NCBI RefSeq assembly: GCF_028464225.1 | Contig: NZ_JAQPCN010000001.1 | Coordinates: 868,001-932,000, forward strand | Direction of reading: 5' to 3' | Source: Zeaxanthinibacter sp. PT1 | GTDB taxonomy: Bacteria > Bacteroidota > Bacteroidia > Flavobacteriales > Flavobacteriaceae | Length of the DNA: 64,000 nt | Shown here: piece after piece, positions 26,850-37,390 of the stretch | Layout: every line of letters begins with the position of its first letter | How positions within the stretch are numbered: the stretch's first letter is position 1 | The notes under the pieces: generated by a model | Database searches by the model: none | What the model was told of the DNA's origin: nothing | What the model saw: the letters and a program-made list of their open reading frames with translations, nothing else | Position numbers and translations under genes: made by a program

Positions 26850-29066
26850 TCAGTCGGCCTGTTGCAGCAGATTTCGCAATTGTTGGCCAAAATAGATCAT
26901 CTGCTTTATCTCCTGTACGCCTAATAATCTCTCTTTTTTCATGATCAGGAGAGAGTGCCCGTTAGACTCTACATGGTAGTAGGGGTTGCTCTCCAGGAAC
27001 AGGACGAGCGGATCTGTGAACATAGACCTGATCTGGTTATCATCTTCACCACTGAGGTAGAAGCGTTTGTTAAAATCAGGGTGGTGATCAATATCGATGT
27101 CCTTAAAGCCGGCCATCCCGTAGAGCATTTGTAACAGGCCCTCTTTATCCAGGGTGAATACAGGAATCTTATGGTCCAGTTCTATGTGCATGGCCGTGGT
27201 CTTTATCACTTCCCTGGCGATGAAAGCACCTTCAGTGAATTCCAGGTCAAACACGCTCATCTGTTCACCGGGTTCTGCAATTCGGTTATAAGAATACCGG
27301 ATCTCCCTGGTGCGGAAGAAGATAAAATCGGACAGGAAAGAGGCATCGGTCTGTTTTTCGGGCTTGTACATCCAACGGTAATCCCCTGCTGTTGCTTGCA
27401 ACCCCCTTTGCCGGGACGTAAAGTAGTTTTCGATGGGCTTTAAGGCACCAAAGGGTAAAATCTTGCGCAGTGCAAAGGGGTGAGCACTATCTGTTTCATG
27501 CTTATCAAGTCCGATCAGCTCCAGGCTCCCGCCTTTCTTTTTAAAAGTAGCACCATAACTTTCCAAACCTTCCATTACCGTATCGTCCACAAAATTACAG
27601 AGTGAAAAGTCTAAGACCACATCAGATTTACCCGGGATGGCATCCAGCTTATTCTTAAGCCGGTAAAAGTTCAGGAAGCTGCAGAAATACTTGACGCTAA
27701 CATAGTAATTGTCCCCATCCGATTCCTTGTACATCAGGATATTGGGTTTTATCAGGTGACTGAGGAATAAGGAAAGGCTCCGGTTAACTACAACGTGAAT
27801 TAAAAAAGTAGTCAGTATCCCTATGGTAATCCCGGTAATGAGATTGGTGAATAAAGTTCCCAGGAGTGTGGCGAGGAATATGAGCAATTGTTCCCGTCCT
27901 ATACGAGCTACTTTTTTAAAGGTGTTCGGGGTAGCCAGTTTATACCCGGTATAGACCAGGATAGCTGCAAGGGCTGCCAGGGGTATCTTTCGGAGTTGCT
28001 CCTGGAAGAGTAGCACAAAGGCAAGTAAGAAGGTTGCGTGGAAAAGGTTGGCAGAACGGTCAGTCGCACCATTATTCACATTTACCGAGCTCCTGGCAAT
28101 CACGGTCACTACGTTCAGCCCGCCGAGAAAGCCGCTCACTGTTGTGGCAAACCCAAGAGCTTTCAGGTCTTTATTTACATTAGAACGCCTGTTCTTGGGG
28201 TCCAGCTTATCTACTGCCTTGATTGAGAGCAGGGACTCGATACTTGCGATAAGGGTAATAGCTAATACTGCAAGGATAAAATCGGTATGCAGTGCTTTTC
28301 CAAAATCCGGGAAGGCAAGACTGGCCATAACGTCATCGGGGAGGCTGAGCAGAAAACCATTCTCCAGGGGGTATGCTATGTTCAGGAGATCGTAGGTATA
28401 ACTAATTCCTATAGATAGGATGAGGATCCACATAGGGGCCGGCAGCAAATGAAAATAAGGGTTTCTTAATTTCGGGTACCCAAAGAGGATAAGCAGGCTG
28501 ATGATACCGATGGCAGCGGCCATGATGCTGCCCTGGCTGGGCTCACTGAACAACTGGATAAAGGAAGCTGGAATGTCCCCGAGCAGGGAGACGATACTTC
28601 CCTGCGCCTCCATATTCCCGATCATGATGTGGAATTGCTTGGACAGGATACCCAGACCAATGGCTGCCAGCATTCCCTCAATGGCCGAGGCCGGGAAGAA
28701 ATCGGCCAATCGTCCCATTTTGGCAAATCCCATTATGACCATGATAATCCCCGAAATAACTATAGCGGCAAGGGTAAAGAGGTATCCCTGGTAAAGATCT
28801 CCTTTACCTAAAGTAGTGATGGCAGATAGCAATACGATAACCAGGCCGTTCCCCGGTCCGGTTATGGTAACATTAGAGCCTCCGAGCAGTGCAACCAGCG
28901 TTCCCCCTACCACCGCGGCAATGATCCCAGAGATCGGAGGTGCTTCGCTGGCCAATGCCAGGCCGAGTCCCAGGGGTAATGCGATCAGGGAGACCACGAA
29001 GCCCGAGAAGAGGTTCTTGGGCAGATCAGCTGCCTTTCCCTTTATGAATTTATTCTTTTTCTTCAC
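26850..29066 (-). CDS. SulP family inorganic anion transporter with STAS domain
   Basis: The 738-residue protein has the SulP membrane domain over residues ~15-430 (NLFSGFVVSLIALPLGLGLALASEAPP near the start, and AAIVGGTL-, ITGPGNG-type segments), then a STAS domain (about 465-520, DVVLDFSLCNFVDDTVMEGL) and an additional ~200-residue C-terminal region with little recognisable similarity. SulP proteins carry bicarbonate, sulfate or other anions; in marine bacteria they often import bicarbonate. No carbonic anhydrase gene is adjacent. Its start overlaps the universal stress protein gene by 4 bp, so the stress protein may control transport. Confidence 0.92.
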   Translation of the reverse strand: MKKKNKFIKGKAADLPKNLFSGFVVSLIALPLGLGLALASEAPPISGIIAAVVGGTLVALLGGSNVTITGPGNGLVIVLLSAITTLGKGDLYQGYLFTLAAIVISGIIMVIMGFAKMGRLADFFPASAIEGMLAAIGLGILSKQFHIMIGNMEAQGSIVSLLGDIPASFIQLFSEPSQGSIMAAAIGIISLLILFGYPKLRNPYFHLLPAPMWILILSIGISYTYDLLNIAYPLENGFLLSLPDDVMASLAFPDFGKALHTDFILAVLAITLIASIESLLSIKAVDKLDPKNRRSNVNKDLKALGFATTVSGFLGGLNVVTVIARSSVNVNNGATDRSANLFHATFLLAFVLLFQEQLRKIPLAALAAILVYTGYKLATPNTFKKVARIGREQLLIFLATLLGTLFTNLITGITIGILTTFLIHVVVNRSLSLFLSHLIKPNILMYKESDGDNYYVSVKYFCSFLNFYRLKNKLDAIPGKSDVVLDFSLCNFVDDTVMEGLESYGATFKKKGGSLELIGLDKHETDSAHPFALRKILPFGALKPIENYFTSRQRGLQATAGDYRWMYKPEKQTDASFLSDFIFFRTREIRYSYNRIAEPGEQMSVFDLEFTEGAFIAREVIKTTAMHIELDHKIPVFTLDKEGLLQMLYGMAGFKDIDIDHHPDFNKRFYLSGEDDNQIRSMFTDPLVLFLESNPYYHVESNGHSLLIMKKERLLGVQEIKQMIYFGQQLRNLLQQAD

Positions 29067-29920
29067 GGTTTGTTTCTTACGATCAAAAGATCTGTGGGCA
29101 GATCAGACAGTATATATTCAATATCATGGGTAAATACCCGGTCAATAAGCCGGGTACTGTTCGGGGCATTCATCACTAAAAGGTCTGCCCGTACCACTTC
29201 GGCATAATGGCCTATGGAATAGCCGCGACGCCCAAAAATACTTTGGTTCTTCACCTGTATCCCTGAACTAATATTGGAAGGAAGTTCTTTGACCAGGTTC
29301 CGAACCCGGTATTCTTCCCGGTGTTTTAATCTTTCTTTTACAATATTGGCCCGCTTCAGGGAGCGATCATCCTCTACGGTTACATGGATGTCTTTCTGGC
29401 GAATTTCCTCAACTATGGTCAGCTGTTTTGCACCGAGTACAGTTGCAGCATAGAATGCTGTACCTATAGTCAGCGGGGTGTCCGGTGCATCCAGGCCATT
29501 GACCACCACGTGCTGGCAGGGAACCCTTTCCAGGGAGGGTTTGATGAGGAGCATTACGGAACAGTTCACCTTACGTGTCAGCTTGCGTGCTATACTGCCC
29601 ACATAGAACTGGTAGAGATTTTCGTGTTGCAGGGCTCCAAGGATAAGCAGGTCTATATGCAGTTCCTCGCATGCACCCGTTATGACAGGAATAGGAGCTC
29701 CTTCCCGCCAATGGATGTCTACCGGGACATCATTGTATTCGGCCCGGTTAAGGATTTCTTCAATTTTCCTTTGCTTGCTTTCGGTTTTATCTCCTACATG
29801 CAACAGCACCAGCCGGGCTTTAAAGAAATGCGATAAGCGGATGGTTTCCAGTATATTTACCTCCAGGTTCGGCGAGAAGGCAAAGCCGAACAGGATACGT
29901 TTAAAGCTGAGGTATTGCAT
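29063..29920 (-). CDS. Tandem universal stress protein (UspA family)
   Basis: The start at 29920 gives MQYLSFKRILFGFAFSPN, the usual beta-strand start; an earlier ATG at 29953 would add 11 residues. Two Usp-like halves are seen (residues ~1-140 and ~145-285): the first has LDLLILGALQHENLYQFYVGSIARKL, the second ADLLVMNAPNST.....DRVF with ILSDLPTDLLIV. The glycine-rich ATP loop is degenerate (LILGALQ rather than the canonical GxGxxG), so nucleotide binding is uncertain. Its last 4 bp overlap the SulP gene. Co-encoding of a SulP transporter and a Usp suggests regulation of anion uptake under stress. Confidence 0.85.
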   Translation of the reverse strand: MQYLSFKRILFGFAFSPNLEVNILETIRLSHFFKARLVLLHVGDKTESKQRKIEEILNRAEYNDVPVDIHWREGAPIPVITGACEELHIDLLILGALQHENLYQFYVGSIARKLTRKVNCSVMLLIKPSLERVPCQHVVVNGLDAPDTPLTIGTAFYAATVLGAKQLTIVEEIRQKDIHVTVEDDRSLKRANIVKERLKHREEYRVRNLVKELPSNISSGIQVKNQSIFGRRGYSIGHYAEVVRADLLVMNAPNSTRLIDRVFTHDIEYILSDLPTDLLIVRNKP

Positions 29921-30035
29921 GGAAAAGGCTCCGTTTTGCGGGCAATATAACACATAATTGCCTAACCGGTTTAGGCATATATAGCATTACCTTTGGGAAT
30001 CAAATAAAAACTGTAATTTTCAGAAAAAAGATCTT

Positions 30036-31901
30036 ATGGTAGAATTAGCGGGAATAATTATCCTTGGAATCCTCGCCCAATGGGTGGCATGGCGATTAAA
30101 GCTGCCGGCAATCTTGCCCCTTATTCTCATCGGGCTTCTCGTAGGACCTATCGCTACACTATTTACAGAAAAAGGTCAGAAACTGATAGAACCCACCTGG
30201 AACGGATCTATAGGATTGTTCCCAGGGGACAGCTTATACTATTTTGTTTCCCTTGCGATCAGTATTATCCTTTTTGAAGGCGGTCTAACCCTCAGGAGAT
30301 CTGAAGTAGCCAACATAGGTCCGGTAATTACGAAACTGATCACTGTAGGCACCCTGACAACCTTTATTACAGCAGGAATTGCCGCGCACCTGATCTTTGG
30401 GCTCAGCTGGCAAATATCCTTCCTGTTTTCATCCCTGATCATCGTTACCGGGCCAACCGTGATCACGCCTATACTCCGGAATATCCCGCTGAAAAAAGAC
30501 GTGTCTGCAGTGCTAAAATGGGAAGGAATCCTTATTGATCCCATCGGTGCACTTGTGGCTGTATTGGTATACGAGTTTATCAGCGTAGGAGATGGGGAGA
30601 CCTATACCATGAAAGGATTGATCGATTTTGGAAAGATCCTGCTTTTCGGCTTTACATTCGGATTCACCTTTGCCCATGCACTCGCATTCGTGATCAAGAA
30701 AAACTGGATCCCGCATTACCTGCTCAACGTGGTAGCGCTATCCACGGTATTAGGTGTTTTTGTAATGTCTGACCAATTTGCACACGAATCAGGACTGCTC
30801 GCGGTAGTGATCATGGGAATGGTATTGGGAAACACCAACCTGCCCAACTTGAAGGAGCTGTTGTACTTTAAAGAATCACTCAGCGTGCTGCTGATCTCCA
30901 TACTGTTCATTTTACTGGCTGCCAATATTAATATGGAAGACCTGTACCTGATCTACACCTGGAAAACAGCCCTCTTATTCGCCATCATCGTTTTCCTGAT
31001 CAGGCCGATCGGCGTGTTCTTAAGTGCTTACGGGTCGCACCTCACATTCAAGGAACAACTGTTTGTCGGCTGGGTAGGTCCAAGGGGTATTGTAGCTGCC
31101 GGTATCGCATCATTATTTGGGTCTAAGTTGCTGGCCAGAGGAGAAGTTGGGGCAGAGTATATTACCCCGCTGGTCTTTATGATCGTCCTGGGAACCGTAT
31201 TGCTAAACGCCACCACTGCGCGAATGTTTGCCCGAATGGTAGGCGTATTCCTGGAGAAATCTGAAGGAATCCTCATTATCGGCGCCTCAAAAACCTCCAG
31301 GCTGATTGCAGAATACCTGCACGCGAACAGCAGGCACGTAGTATTGATAGACAATAACGAGATCAACATAGAAAAGGCGAAGAAACTAGGGCTGGAAGCG
31401 ATAAAAGCCAATATATATTCGGATACCCTGACCGATAATATTGAGCTGAACGACATGGGCTACCTGATGGCACTGACAGGTAATTCCGAGATCAACGATT
31501 ACGCCATAGATAAGTTCAGGGACCAGTTTGGGGAGAACGGATCTTTCCGCCTGGTTAATGCCGATGAAATGAAAGACCCGGAGAATAACCCGAGAGAAGG
31601 GCTATTCTCGCATACGGACGACTTTATTAAGTTGATGGAGACTACCCGGAAGTTCCCTTATATCCACGAGATCGAGATCAATGACCAGAAACACTATGAA
31701 GGCCTTATAGAGATGACTAAGGCCGATGATGATATCATCCCCATATTCCTGAAATTTCCAAACGGGGAGCTCAATATCATCCCGTCATACAGCAAGGAAT
31801 TCACAGATATTACTGAAGGATACAAACTGGTATACCTGGGGAAGAAGTTGCAGGTAGAAAAGACTTCTGAAACCAAACAAAAAGAAAAGACCGGGAACTG
31901 A
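30036..31901 (+). CDS. Cation:proton antiporter with TrkA-type regulatory domain
   Basis: The 621-residue protein has about 12 hydrophobic segments over residues 1-400 with features of CPA1 (NhaP-type) antiporters: LRLPAILPLILIGLLVGP at 20-35, ISIILFEGGLTLRR near 78-91, TGPTVITPILR near 137-147, and KWEGILIDPIGAL near 162-174 with the transport-site Asp. A Rossmann-like TrkA-N domain begins near residue 409 (GILIIGASKTSRLIAEYL), followed by a TrkA-C-like tail. It likely exchanges Na+ or K+ for H+ and is gated by nucleotides. It has no neighbour close enough to form an operon. Confidence 0.92.
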   Translation: MVELAGIIILGILAQWVAWRLKLPAILPLILIGLLVGPIATLFTEKGQKLIEPTWNGSIGLFPGDSLYYFVSLAISIILFEGGLTLRRSEVANIGPVITKLITVGTLTTFITAGIAAHLIFGLSWQISFLFSSLIIVTGPTVITPILRNIPLKKDVSAVLKWEGILIDPIGALVAVLVYEFISVGDGETYTMKGLIDFGKILLFGFTFGFTFAHALAFVIKKNWIPHYLLNVVALSTVLGVFVMSDQFAHESGLLAVVIMGMVLGNTNLPNLKELLYFKESLSVLLISILFILLAANINMEDLYLIYTWKTALLFAIIVFLIRPIGVFLSAYGSHLTFKEQLFVGWVGPRGIVAAGIASLFGSKLLARGEVGAEYITPLVFMIVLGTVLLNATTARMFARMVGVFLEKSEGILIIGASKTSRLIAEYLHANSRHVVLIDNNEINIEKAKKLGLEAIKANIYSDTLTDNIELNDMGYLMALTGNSEINDYAIDKFRDQFGENGSFRLVNADEMKDPENNPREGLFSHTDDFIKLMETTRKFPYIHEIEINDQKHYEGLIEMTKADDDIIPIFLKFPNGELNIIPSYSKEFTDITEGYKLVYLGKKLQVEKTSETKQKEKTGN

Positions 31902-31920
31902 TCTGCAGTGCCCGGCCTTT
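31891..31920. terminator. Candidate hairpin terminator between antiporter and lepA
   Basis: CCGGG..ACTG and CAGT.CCCGG pair around an ATCTG loop, followed by CCTTT. The antiporter stop codon is inside the hairpin. The genes converge here, so it may serve both. Confidence 0.55.
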
Positions 31921-31940
31921 AGGTATGATTTAAAAAAGTA

Positions 31941-33737
31941 CTAATCGTTAAGCTTCAGCACAGCCATAAAGGCTTGCTGTGGGATCTCTACGTTCCCTAC
32001 CTGTCTCATTCGTTTTTTACCTTTTTTCTGTTTTTCCAGCAGCTTTCTTTTACGCGAGATATCCCCTCCGTAACATTTGGCGGTAACATCTTTCCTCAGT
32101 GCCTTGATCGTTTCCCTGGAAATGATCTTGGCCCCGATGGCAGCCTGGATAGGAATATCAAATTGCTGTCTCGGGATCAGCTCTTTCAGCTTCTCTACCA
32201 TCCGTTTTCCAATATCATAGGCATTGTCAAAATGCACCAGTGCCGACAAGGCATCAACGGGTTGAGCGTTAAGAAGGATGTCTACCCGCACCAGTTTAGA
32301 GGTACGCATCCCGATAGGTGTATAGTCAAAAGAGGCATAGCCTTTAGAAACGGTTTTAAGACGATCGTAAAAATCAAAAACGATCTCTGCCAAAGGCATA
32401 TCAAAGGTGAGTTCTACCCTGTCTGTAGTCAGGTAGGTCTGGTTGGTGATCTGTCCTCGCTTATCGATACAGAGGGACATCACATTCCCGACAAAATCGG
32501 ACTTGGTGATGATGGTGGCCTTGATATATGGCTCTTCTACACGTGCCACGGTAGAAGGGTCGGGCAGGTCTGAAGGGTTATTTACGATAATTGGCTCCTC
32601 GGGAGTCTTAGTGCTGTATGCAAAATAGCTCACGTTGGGCACCGTAGTGATCACCGTCATGTCAAATTCACGTTCTAAACGCTCCTGTACGATCTCCATG
32701 TGCAGCATTCCCAGGAATCCACAACGAAAACCGAAGCCCAGTGCAGCACTACTCTCCGGGGTAAATACCAGGGAGGCGTCGTTTAGCTGTAATTTTTCCA
32801 TGGAAGAACGCAGCTCTTCAAAATCTTCAGTGTCTACAGGGTAAATCCCCGCAAATACCATGGGCTTTACATCCTCGAATCCCCCGATGGGATTCTTGGT
32901 TGGTTTAACGGCATCGGTAATGGTGTCACCCACTTTAACTTCACGTGCGTCTTTAATACCGGTGATCAGGTAACCCACATCCCCTGCTTTAATAGAAGCC
33001 TTAGGTACCTGTGTAAGCTTCAGGGTTCCCACCTCATCAGCATCGTATTTCTTATCAGTAGCGACAAATTTTATCTTTTGTCCTTTCTTTATTTCACCAT
33101 TAATTACCCGGAAATAGGTCTCTACACCCCTGAATGGATTGTAAACCGAGTCGAACACCAGTGCTTGCAGGGATTCATCCACATTCCCTTTGGGAGCGGG
33201 CACCCTTTCAATGATGGCGGCAAGAATCTCTTCTATTCCCAGGCCTGTTTTGGCACTGGCAGGAATCACTTCCTCCGCGTCACAACCCAATAGGTCTACG
33301 ATATCATCAGTCACCTCCTCCGGGTTGGCACTCGGAAGGTCTACTTTATTCAGCACGGGAATGATCTCCAGGTCGTTCTCCAGGGCAAGGTATAGGTTAG
33401 ATATGGTCTGGGCTTGTATGCTCTGGGCTGCATCTACCACCAATAATGCTCCTTCACAGGCGGCGATAGAGCGCGAGACTTCGTAAGAAAAATCCACGTG
33501 CCCGGGGGTGTCAATAAGATTCAGGATATATTGTTCTCCTTTATAGATGTATTCCATCTGGATCGCGTGGCTCTTGATGGTGATACCGCGTTCGCGTTCC
33601 AGGTCCATACTATCCAGGAGCTGAGCTTTCTTTTCGCGCTCGGTTACGGATCCGGTGAAGTCCAGCAGCCGGTCGGCTAAGGTACTCTTACCGTGATCAA
33701 TATGGGCGATAATACAGAAATTACGAATGTTCTTCAT
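31941..33737 (-). CDS. lepA: Elongation factor 4 (LepA)
   Basis: The start at 33737 gives [25 protein letters not shown] and a 598-residue protein, the standard LepA length; the frame stays open 198 bp further upstream into the gap, but that extension has no family counterpart. The translation GTPase motifs are present ([23 protein letters not shown]), followed by domain II and the LepA-specific C-terminal domain with [25 protein letters not shown]4 binds ribosomes and can back-translocate or remodel them under stress. It is transcribed toward the antiporter gene. Confidence 0.97.
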   Translation of the reverse strand: MKNIRNFCIIAHIDHGKSTLADRLLDFTGSVTEREKKAQLLDSMDLERERGITIKSHAIQMEYIYKGEQYILNLIDTPGHVDFSYEVSRSIAACEGALLVVDAAQSIQAQTISNLYLALENDLEIIPVLNKVDLPSANPEEVTDDIVDLLGCDAEEVIPASAKTGLGIEEILAAIIERVPAPKGNVDESLQALVFDSVYNPFRGVETYFRVINGEIKKGQKIKFVATDKKYDADEVGTLKLTQVPKASIKAGDVGYLITGIKDAREVKVGDTITDAVKPTKNPIGGFEDVKPMVFAGIYPVDTEDFEELRSSMEKLQLNDASLVFTPESSAALGFGFRCGFLGMLHMEIVQERLEREFDMTVITTVPNVSYFAYSTKTPEEPIIVNNPSDLPDPSTVARVEEPYIKATIITKSDFVGNVMSLCIDKRGQITNQTYLTTDRVELTFDMPLAEIVFDFYDRLKTVSKGYASFDYTPIGMRTSKLVRVDILLNAQPVDALSALVHFDNAYDIGKRMVEKLKELIPRQQFDIPIQAAIGAKIISRETIKALRKDVTAKCYGGDISRKRKLLEKQKKGKKRMRQVGNVEIPQQAFMAVLKLND

Positions 33738-33921
33738 AGCATTTCCAACTTTTACGAGGTTGGTTTTCAGGAATGGCAAATATAATTCATTTCCACTCAA
33801 GGAATTCACATCTAGCCTCAAAATCACGGGCTTTAAGCAGGGAGATGATCGATTGTCGTAAATAATCTTAGTGATATACCTGATTATTTTTATAGATTTG
33901 ACAGACATCCCTGAATCTGTG

Positions 33922-36321
33922 ATGCGAACAACCATTTTGTTGCTTCTGCTGTTCCCCCTTGGACTTAAGGCCCAGACCTATGAAGTTAAAGGAACCGTCA
34001 AAGACGGCCTAGGTACTGCAGTGGCATTTGCGAACGTCTTTATCCTTAAAGCCAGCGACTCCTCTATTGTACAGGGTACTTCTGCCCGTGAAGATGGGCG
34101 TTTTGTGCTCAACAACGTGCTGCCCGATCTTTACCTTTTAAAAGCCAGCTACTTTGGCAGTGGATCAAAGTTGCGCGCCCTGGATATTAGAAAAGATGTG
34201 AATATCGGGACTATTATCCTTGAGGGTAACGGTGATGACCTGGATGAGGTCGTGGTCACGGCCAGGCAGCCCACCCTGGAACAACGGCCTGACCGACTTA
34301 TTTTCCACGTGGAAAACACCATCGTCTCCCAGGGAAATACCTGGGACCTGATCCGGAATACCCCAGGAGTGGTCAATGTTCAGGGAAGCCTCCAGATACG
34401 AGGGCAGGAGGCCACGGTATACCTCAATGACCGCAAAGTGCAGTTATCTCCTAACGAAGTCCGGGACCTGCTAGAAGGACTCTCCGGCAGCAGTATCGCT
34501 TCAGTGGAATTGATACAGAACCCACCTGCCCGGTACGACTCAGAAGGAGGGCCTATCCTTAATATTGTGACCAGCAAGGCGGTTACCCCCGGTTACAAGG
34601 GAAGCCTGCAGGGTTCCTTTACCCAGGGAGTTTTTCCGAAATACCAGCTGGGAAGCAGTCATTATTTTAAAAATGATAAACTGAATCTCTTTACCAACTA
34701 CAGCATCAGTCCCCGAAAGGAATTTGACGATGTTCCCAGCACAATCAATTTCATCAACCCGGCAGATGATATTTTTGCGCGTTGGGAATCCCAGTTAGAT
34801 CGCACCACCGATAAGCTAACCCATAATGCAAACCTGACCGCCGATTACGACTTTGATAATAGGAACAGTATCAACCTGACAAGCAATGTCTCTTACACCC
34901 CGGAAGACAGGATCAGTAACAGCCTTATCATGGAAGCCCTCAATGCCACGGGTAATCTGGACTCTACCCTGGTGACCACAAGTACTATAGATAACAGGAA
35001 CCTGAATCTAGCGACAGATCTTACGTACGAGCACCGCTTTAAGAAAGCCGGGCAGGTGATAAAGGTCAATGGGCACTATACGCATTACGACGACAGCCAG
35101 GACCAGGCCGGTTCTACAGATTATTTTGATCCCGGGGGAATGCTTATGAGAAACTTCAGCTTCCAGACCGATGCAGGGCAGGATATAGATATCTATACCG
35201 GGCAATTGGATTATTTTGACCTGTTTGGCGAGCTTAATTTTGAGGCGGGCCTGAAGCAATCCGTGATCCGTTCCAGCAGCCTGATAGACTACCTGGCCAT
35301 TAACGGCTCCCAAAACAATTTCCCCGATGCTTCCACCGACAATTACGAGTACAGTGAAGATATTTCGGCGGGGTATATCAGCTTCCTGAGAAACTGGGAT
35401 AAATGGTCCTTAAAAGCCGGGTTGCGCGCAGAGCAGACCAGGGCAGAAGGAAATTCCATCACCTTGAGCGAGACCATTGTACAGGATTACTTTGAACTGT
35501 TCCCATCTTTTTACCTGATGCACAACCTTACGGATGAGAACAGCCTATCCTTTAATTATAGCCGGAAGCTTAGGAGGCCCAATTACCGTGACCTGAACCC
35601 ATTCCGCTACTATTTTAACGAGTATGATTTTGCTTCAGGGAATCCAAATCTCAGGCCTTCTTTCAGTCATAATTTTAACCTAAACCTTTCGCTGAAGAAC
35701 ACTTACTTCATCGACCTGTACTACCGGGATAACGGTCGATACGTGATGAACCTGAGTTTCCAGGACAACCAACGGCAGATCCTTAGGCAGGAAAGGCAGA
35801 ATGGGCTGGGGAGTACCTCCTATGGGCTCGACTTTATCGTGAATGAATCGATCAGCAATGCCTGGTATCTCTTTGCCTACGGTTCCTTATTTGTGGAAGA
35901 AGAGAAGTTTTCAGGGATAGAGAGTGGAAATGTTCCTATCACCAACCGCGTGGAAGGCGTTTTCCTGCAGCTCGGTAATTTTTTAACCCTCAGTGCAGAT
36001 GGCACCTTTACGGGGGAAGCTTCTTTTACCTATATCTCAGGCTTCCTTACCGGTTCTTATGTGCAAGATGCAACGGCCACCTGGAATATGGGGCTGAAAA
36101 AGACACTTTGGGATAACCGTGCCAGTATTTCGATAGCTTTTGAAGATATCCTGAATCGGTCTAACGCGCTACGAACTACACGTTACCTAAACCAGTTTAA
36201 TTCCTACTTAAAAAACGAGGAAACCCAGATTGTACGGATCGGCTTCACCTATAATTTTGGTAATTTCCGCTTGGCGGATAACCAACGCGAGGTTAATAAA
36301 ACGGAGAGAGACCGCCTGTAA
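33922..36321 (+). CDS. TonB-dependent receptor-like outer-membrane protein
   Basis: ATG 33922 gives a signal peptide ([17 protein letters not shown]); the frame is open 51 bp upstream but that part is not signal-like. The 799-residue protein starts with a carboxypeptidase-regulatory-like beta-sandwich (residues ~20-100), then a plug region ([26 protein letters not shown], about 105-130), and a large beta-barrel with a C-terminal [14 protein letters not shown]. This is the outer-membrane beta-barrel family related to TonB-dependent receptors, lacking a SusD partner here. Substrate unknown; the absence of adjacent SusD or siderophore genes argues against a glycan locus. Confidence 0.92.
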   Translation: MRTTILLLLLFPLGLKAQTYEVKGTVKDGLGTAVAFANVFILKASDSSIVQGTSAREDGRFVLNNVLPDLYLLKASYFGSGSKLRALDIRKDVNIGTIILEGNGDDLDEVVVTARQPTLEQRPDRLIFHVENTIVSQGNTWDLIRNTPGVVNVQGSLQIRGQEATVYLNDRKVQLSPNEVRDLLEGLSGSSIASVELIQNPPARYDSEGGPILNIVTSKAVTPGYKGSLQGSFTQGVFPKYQLGSSHYFKNDKLNLFTNYSISPRKEFDDVPSTINFINPADDIFARWESQLDRTTDKLTHNANLTADYDFDNRNSINLTSNVSYTPEDRISNSLIMEALNATGNLDSTLVTTSTIDNRNLNLATDLTYEHRFKKAGQVIKVNGHYTHYDDSQDQAGSTDYFDPGGMLMRNFSFQTDAGQDIDIYTGQLDYFDLFGELNFEAGLKQSVIRSSSLIDYLAINGSQNNFPDASTDNYEYSEDISAGYISFLRNWDKWSLKAGLRAEQTRAEGNSITLSETIVQDYFELFPSFYLMHNLTDENSLSFNYSRKLRRPNYRDLNPFRYYFNEYDFASGNPNLRPSFSHNFNLNLSLKNTYFIDLYYRDNGRYVMNLSFQDNQRQILRQERQNGLGSTSYGLDFIVNESISNAWYLFAYGSLFVEEEKFSGIESGNVPITNRVEGVFLQLGNFLTLSADGTFTGEASFTYISGFLTGSYVQDATATWNMGLKKTLWDNRASISIAFEDILNRSNALRTTRYLNQFNSYLKNEETQIVRIGFTYNFGNFRLADNQREVNKTERDRL

Positions 36322-36357
36322 ACCAAGGAAATATCTTTTTAAGTCCGTCTTATTTCT

Positions 36358-36365
36358 TAATTTTG
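36358..36365 (+). promoter_or_regulatory. Candidate -7 box for dusB
   Basis: TAATTTTG, an exact TAnnTTTG match, lies 20 bp before the dusB ATG in the 64-bp gap after the TonB-receptor-like gene. A -33 TTG at correct spacing is not obvious. Confidence 0.5.
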
Positions 36366-36385
36366 CATCCCAAATTATATAGCAT

Positions 36386-37384
36386 ATGCCCAAGATCGGT
36401 AACATAGAATTGCCCGAATTCCCACTTTTGCTCGCTCCTATGGAGGATGTGAGCGATCCTCCCTTCCGCGCCCTGTGCAAGGAACAGGGAGCAGATGTGG
36501 TATATACGGAATTCATTTCTTCCGAAGGGTTGATCAGGGACGCCGCTAAAAGCGTTATGAAGCTGGATATTTACGAAAAGGAAAGACCCGTAGGAATACA
36601 GATCTTTGGAGCCAACCTGGATTCCATGTTAAAGTCAGTGGAGATCGTTGAAGCTTCTAACCCGGATATCATCGATATTAATTTTGGATGTCCTGTAAAG
36701 AAGGTGGTCAGTAAGGGTGCCGGTGCGGGAATCCTGAAAGATATAGACCTTATGGTATCCCTGACCAAAGCCATGGTAGAGCATACCAAACTGCCGGTCA
36801 CCGTAAAGACCAGGCTGGGCTGGGACCAGGAATCGATCAAGATCGTTGAGGTTGCTGAACGTCTCCAGGATGTTGGCTGCTCTGCAATTTCCATTCATGG
36901 CCGGACCAGGGTACAGATGTACAAGGGTGAAGCCGATTGGAACCCCATTGCCGATGTTAAGAACAACCAGCGCATGCATATCCCGGTATTTGGTAACGGG
37001 GATGTAGATAGCCCGGAAGCAGCGAAACGGATGCGGGATGAATATGGGCTGGATGGCGCAATGATCGGGCGCGCCAGTATAGGTTACCCCTGGTTCTTTA
37101 ACGAAGTAAAGCACTACCTGGCCACCGGGACACACCTGGAGCCACCCACCATGGAACAAAGGGTAGATGCGGCAAGGAGGCACCTGCAGATGGCGATCGA
37201 CTGGAAGGGGGAAAAATTAGGAGTATTTGAAACCCGCCGCCACTATACCAATTACTTTAAAGGGATCCCCAACTTTAAGGAGCTGCGTATGAAAATGGTA
37301 ACCAGTGATGATGCTGCAGATGTATTCGCCGCCTTTGACGAAGCTTTGGAGCAATTTTCAGATCACGAATTCGCCCGGTTATAG
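36386..37384 (+). CDS. dusB: tRNA-dihydrouridine synthase
   Basis: The 332-residue protein has DUS family motifs in a TIM-barrel flavoenzyme order: LLAPMEDVSDPPFRALC (about residues 14-30, FMN site), DINFGCPVKKVVSKGAG (about 95-111, with the catalytic Cys), LPVTVKTRLGWD (about 136-147), ISIHGRTRVQMYKGEADW (about 171-188), and VFGNGDV (about 204-210) with GAMIGRA (about 229-235). It reduces uridine to dihydrouridine in tRNA D-loops with NADPH. It converges with the permease gene, with only 6 bp between stops and no clear terminator. The DusB subgroup is the best guess; Bacteroidota usually have a DusB-like enzyme. Confidence 0.92.
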   Translation: MPKIGNIELPEFPLLLAPMEDVSDPPFRALCKEQGADVVYTEFISSEGLIRDAAKSVMKLDIYEKERPVGIQIFGANLDSMLKSVEIVEASNPDIIDINFGCPVKKVVSKGAGAGILKDIDLMVSLTKAMVEHTKLPVTVKTRLGWDQESIKIVEVAERLQDVGCSAISIHGRTRVQMYKGEADWNPIADVKNNQRMHIPVFGNGDVDSPEAAKRMRDEYGLDGAMIGRASIGYPWFFNEVKHYLATGTHLEPPTMEQRVDAARRHLQMAIDWKGEKLGVFETRRHYTNYFKGIPNFKELRMKMVTSDDAADVFAAFDEALEQFSDHEFARL

Positions 37385-37390
37385 CCCGAG

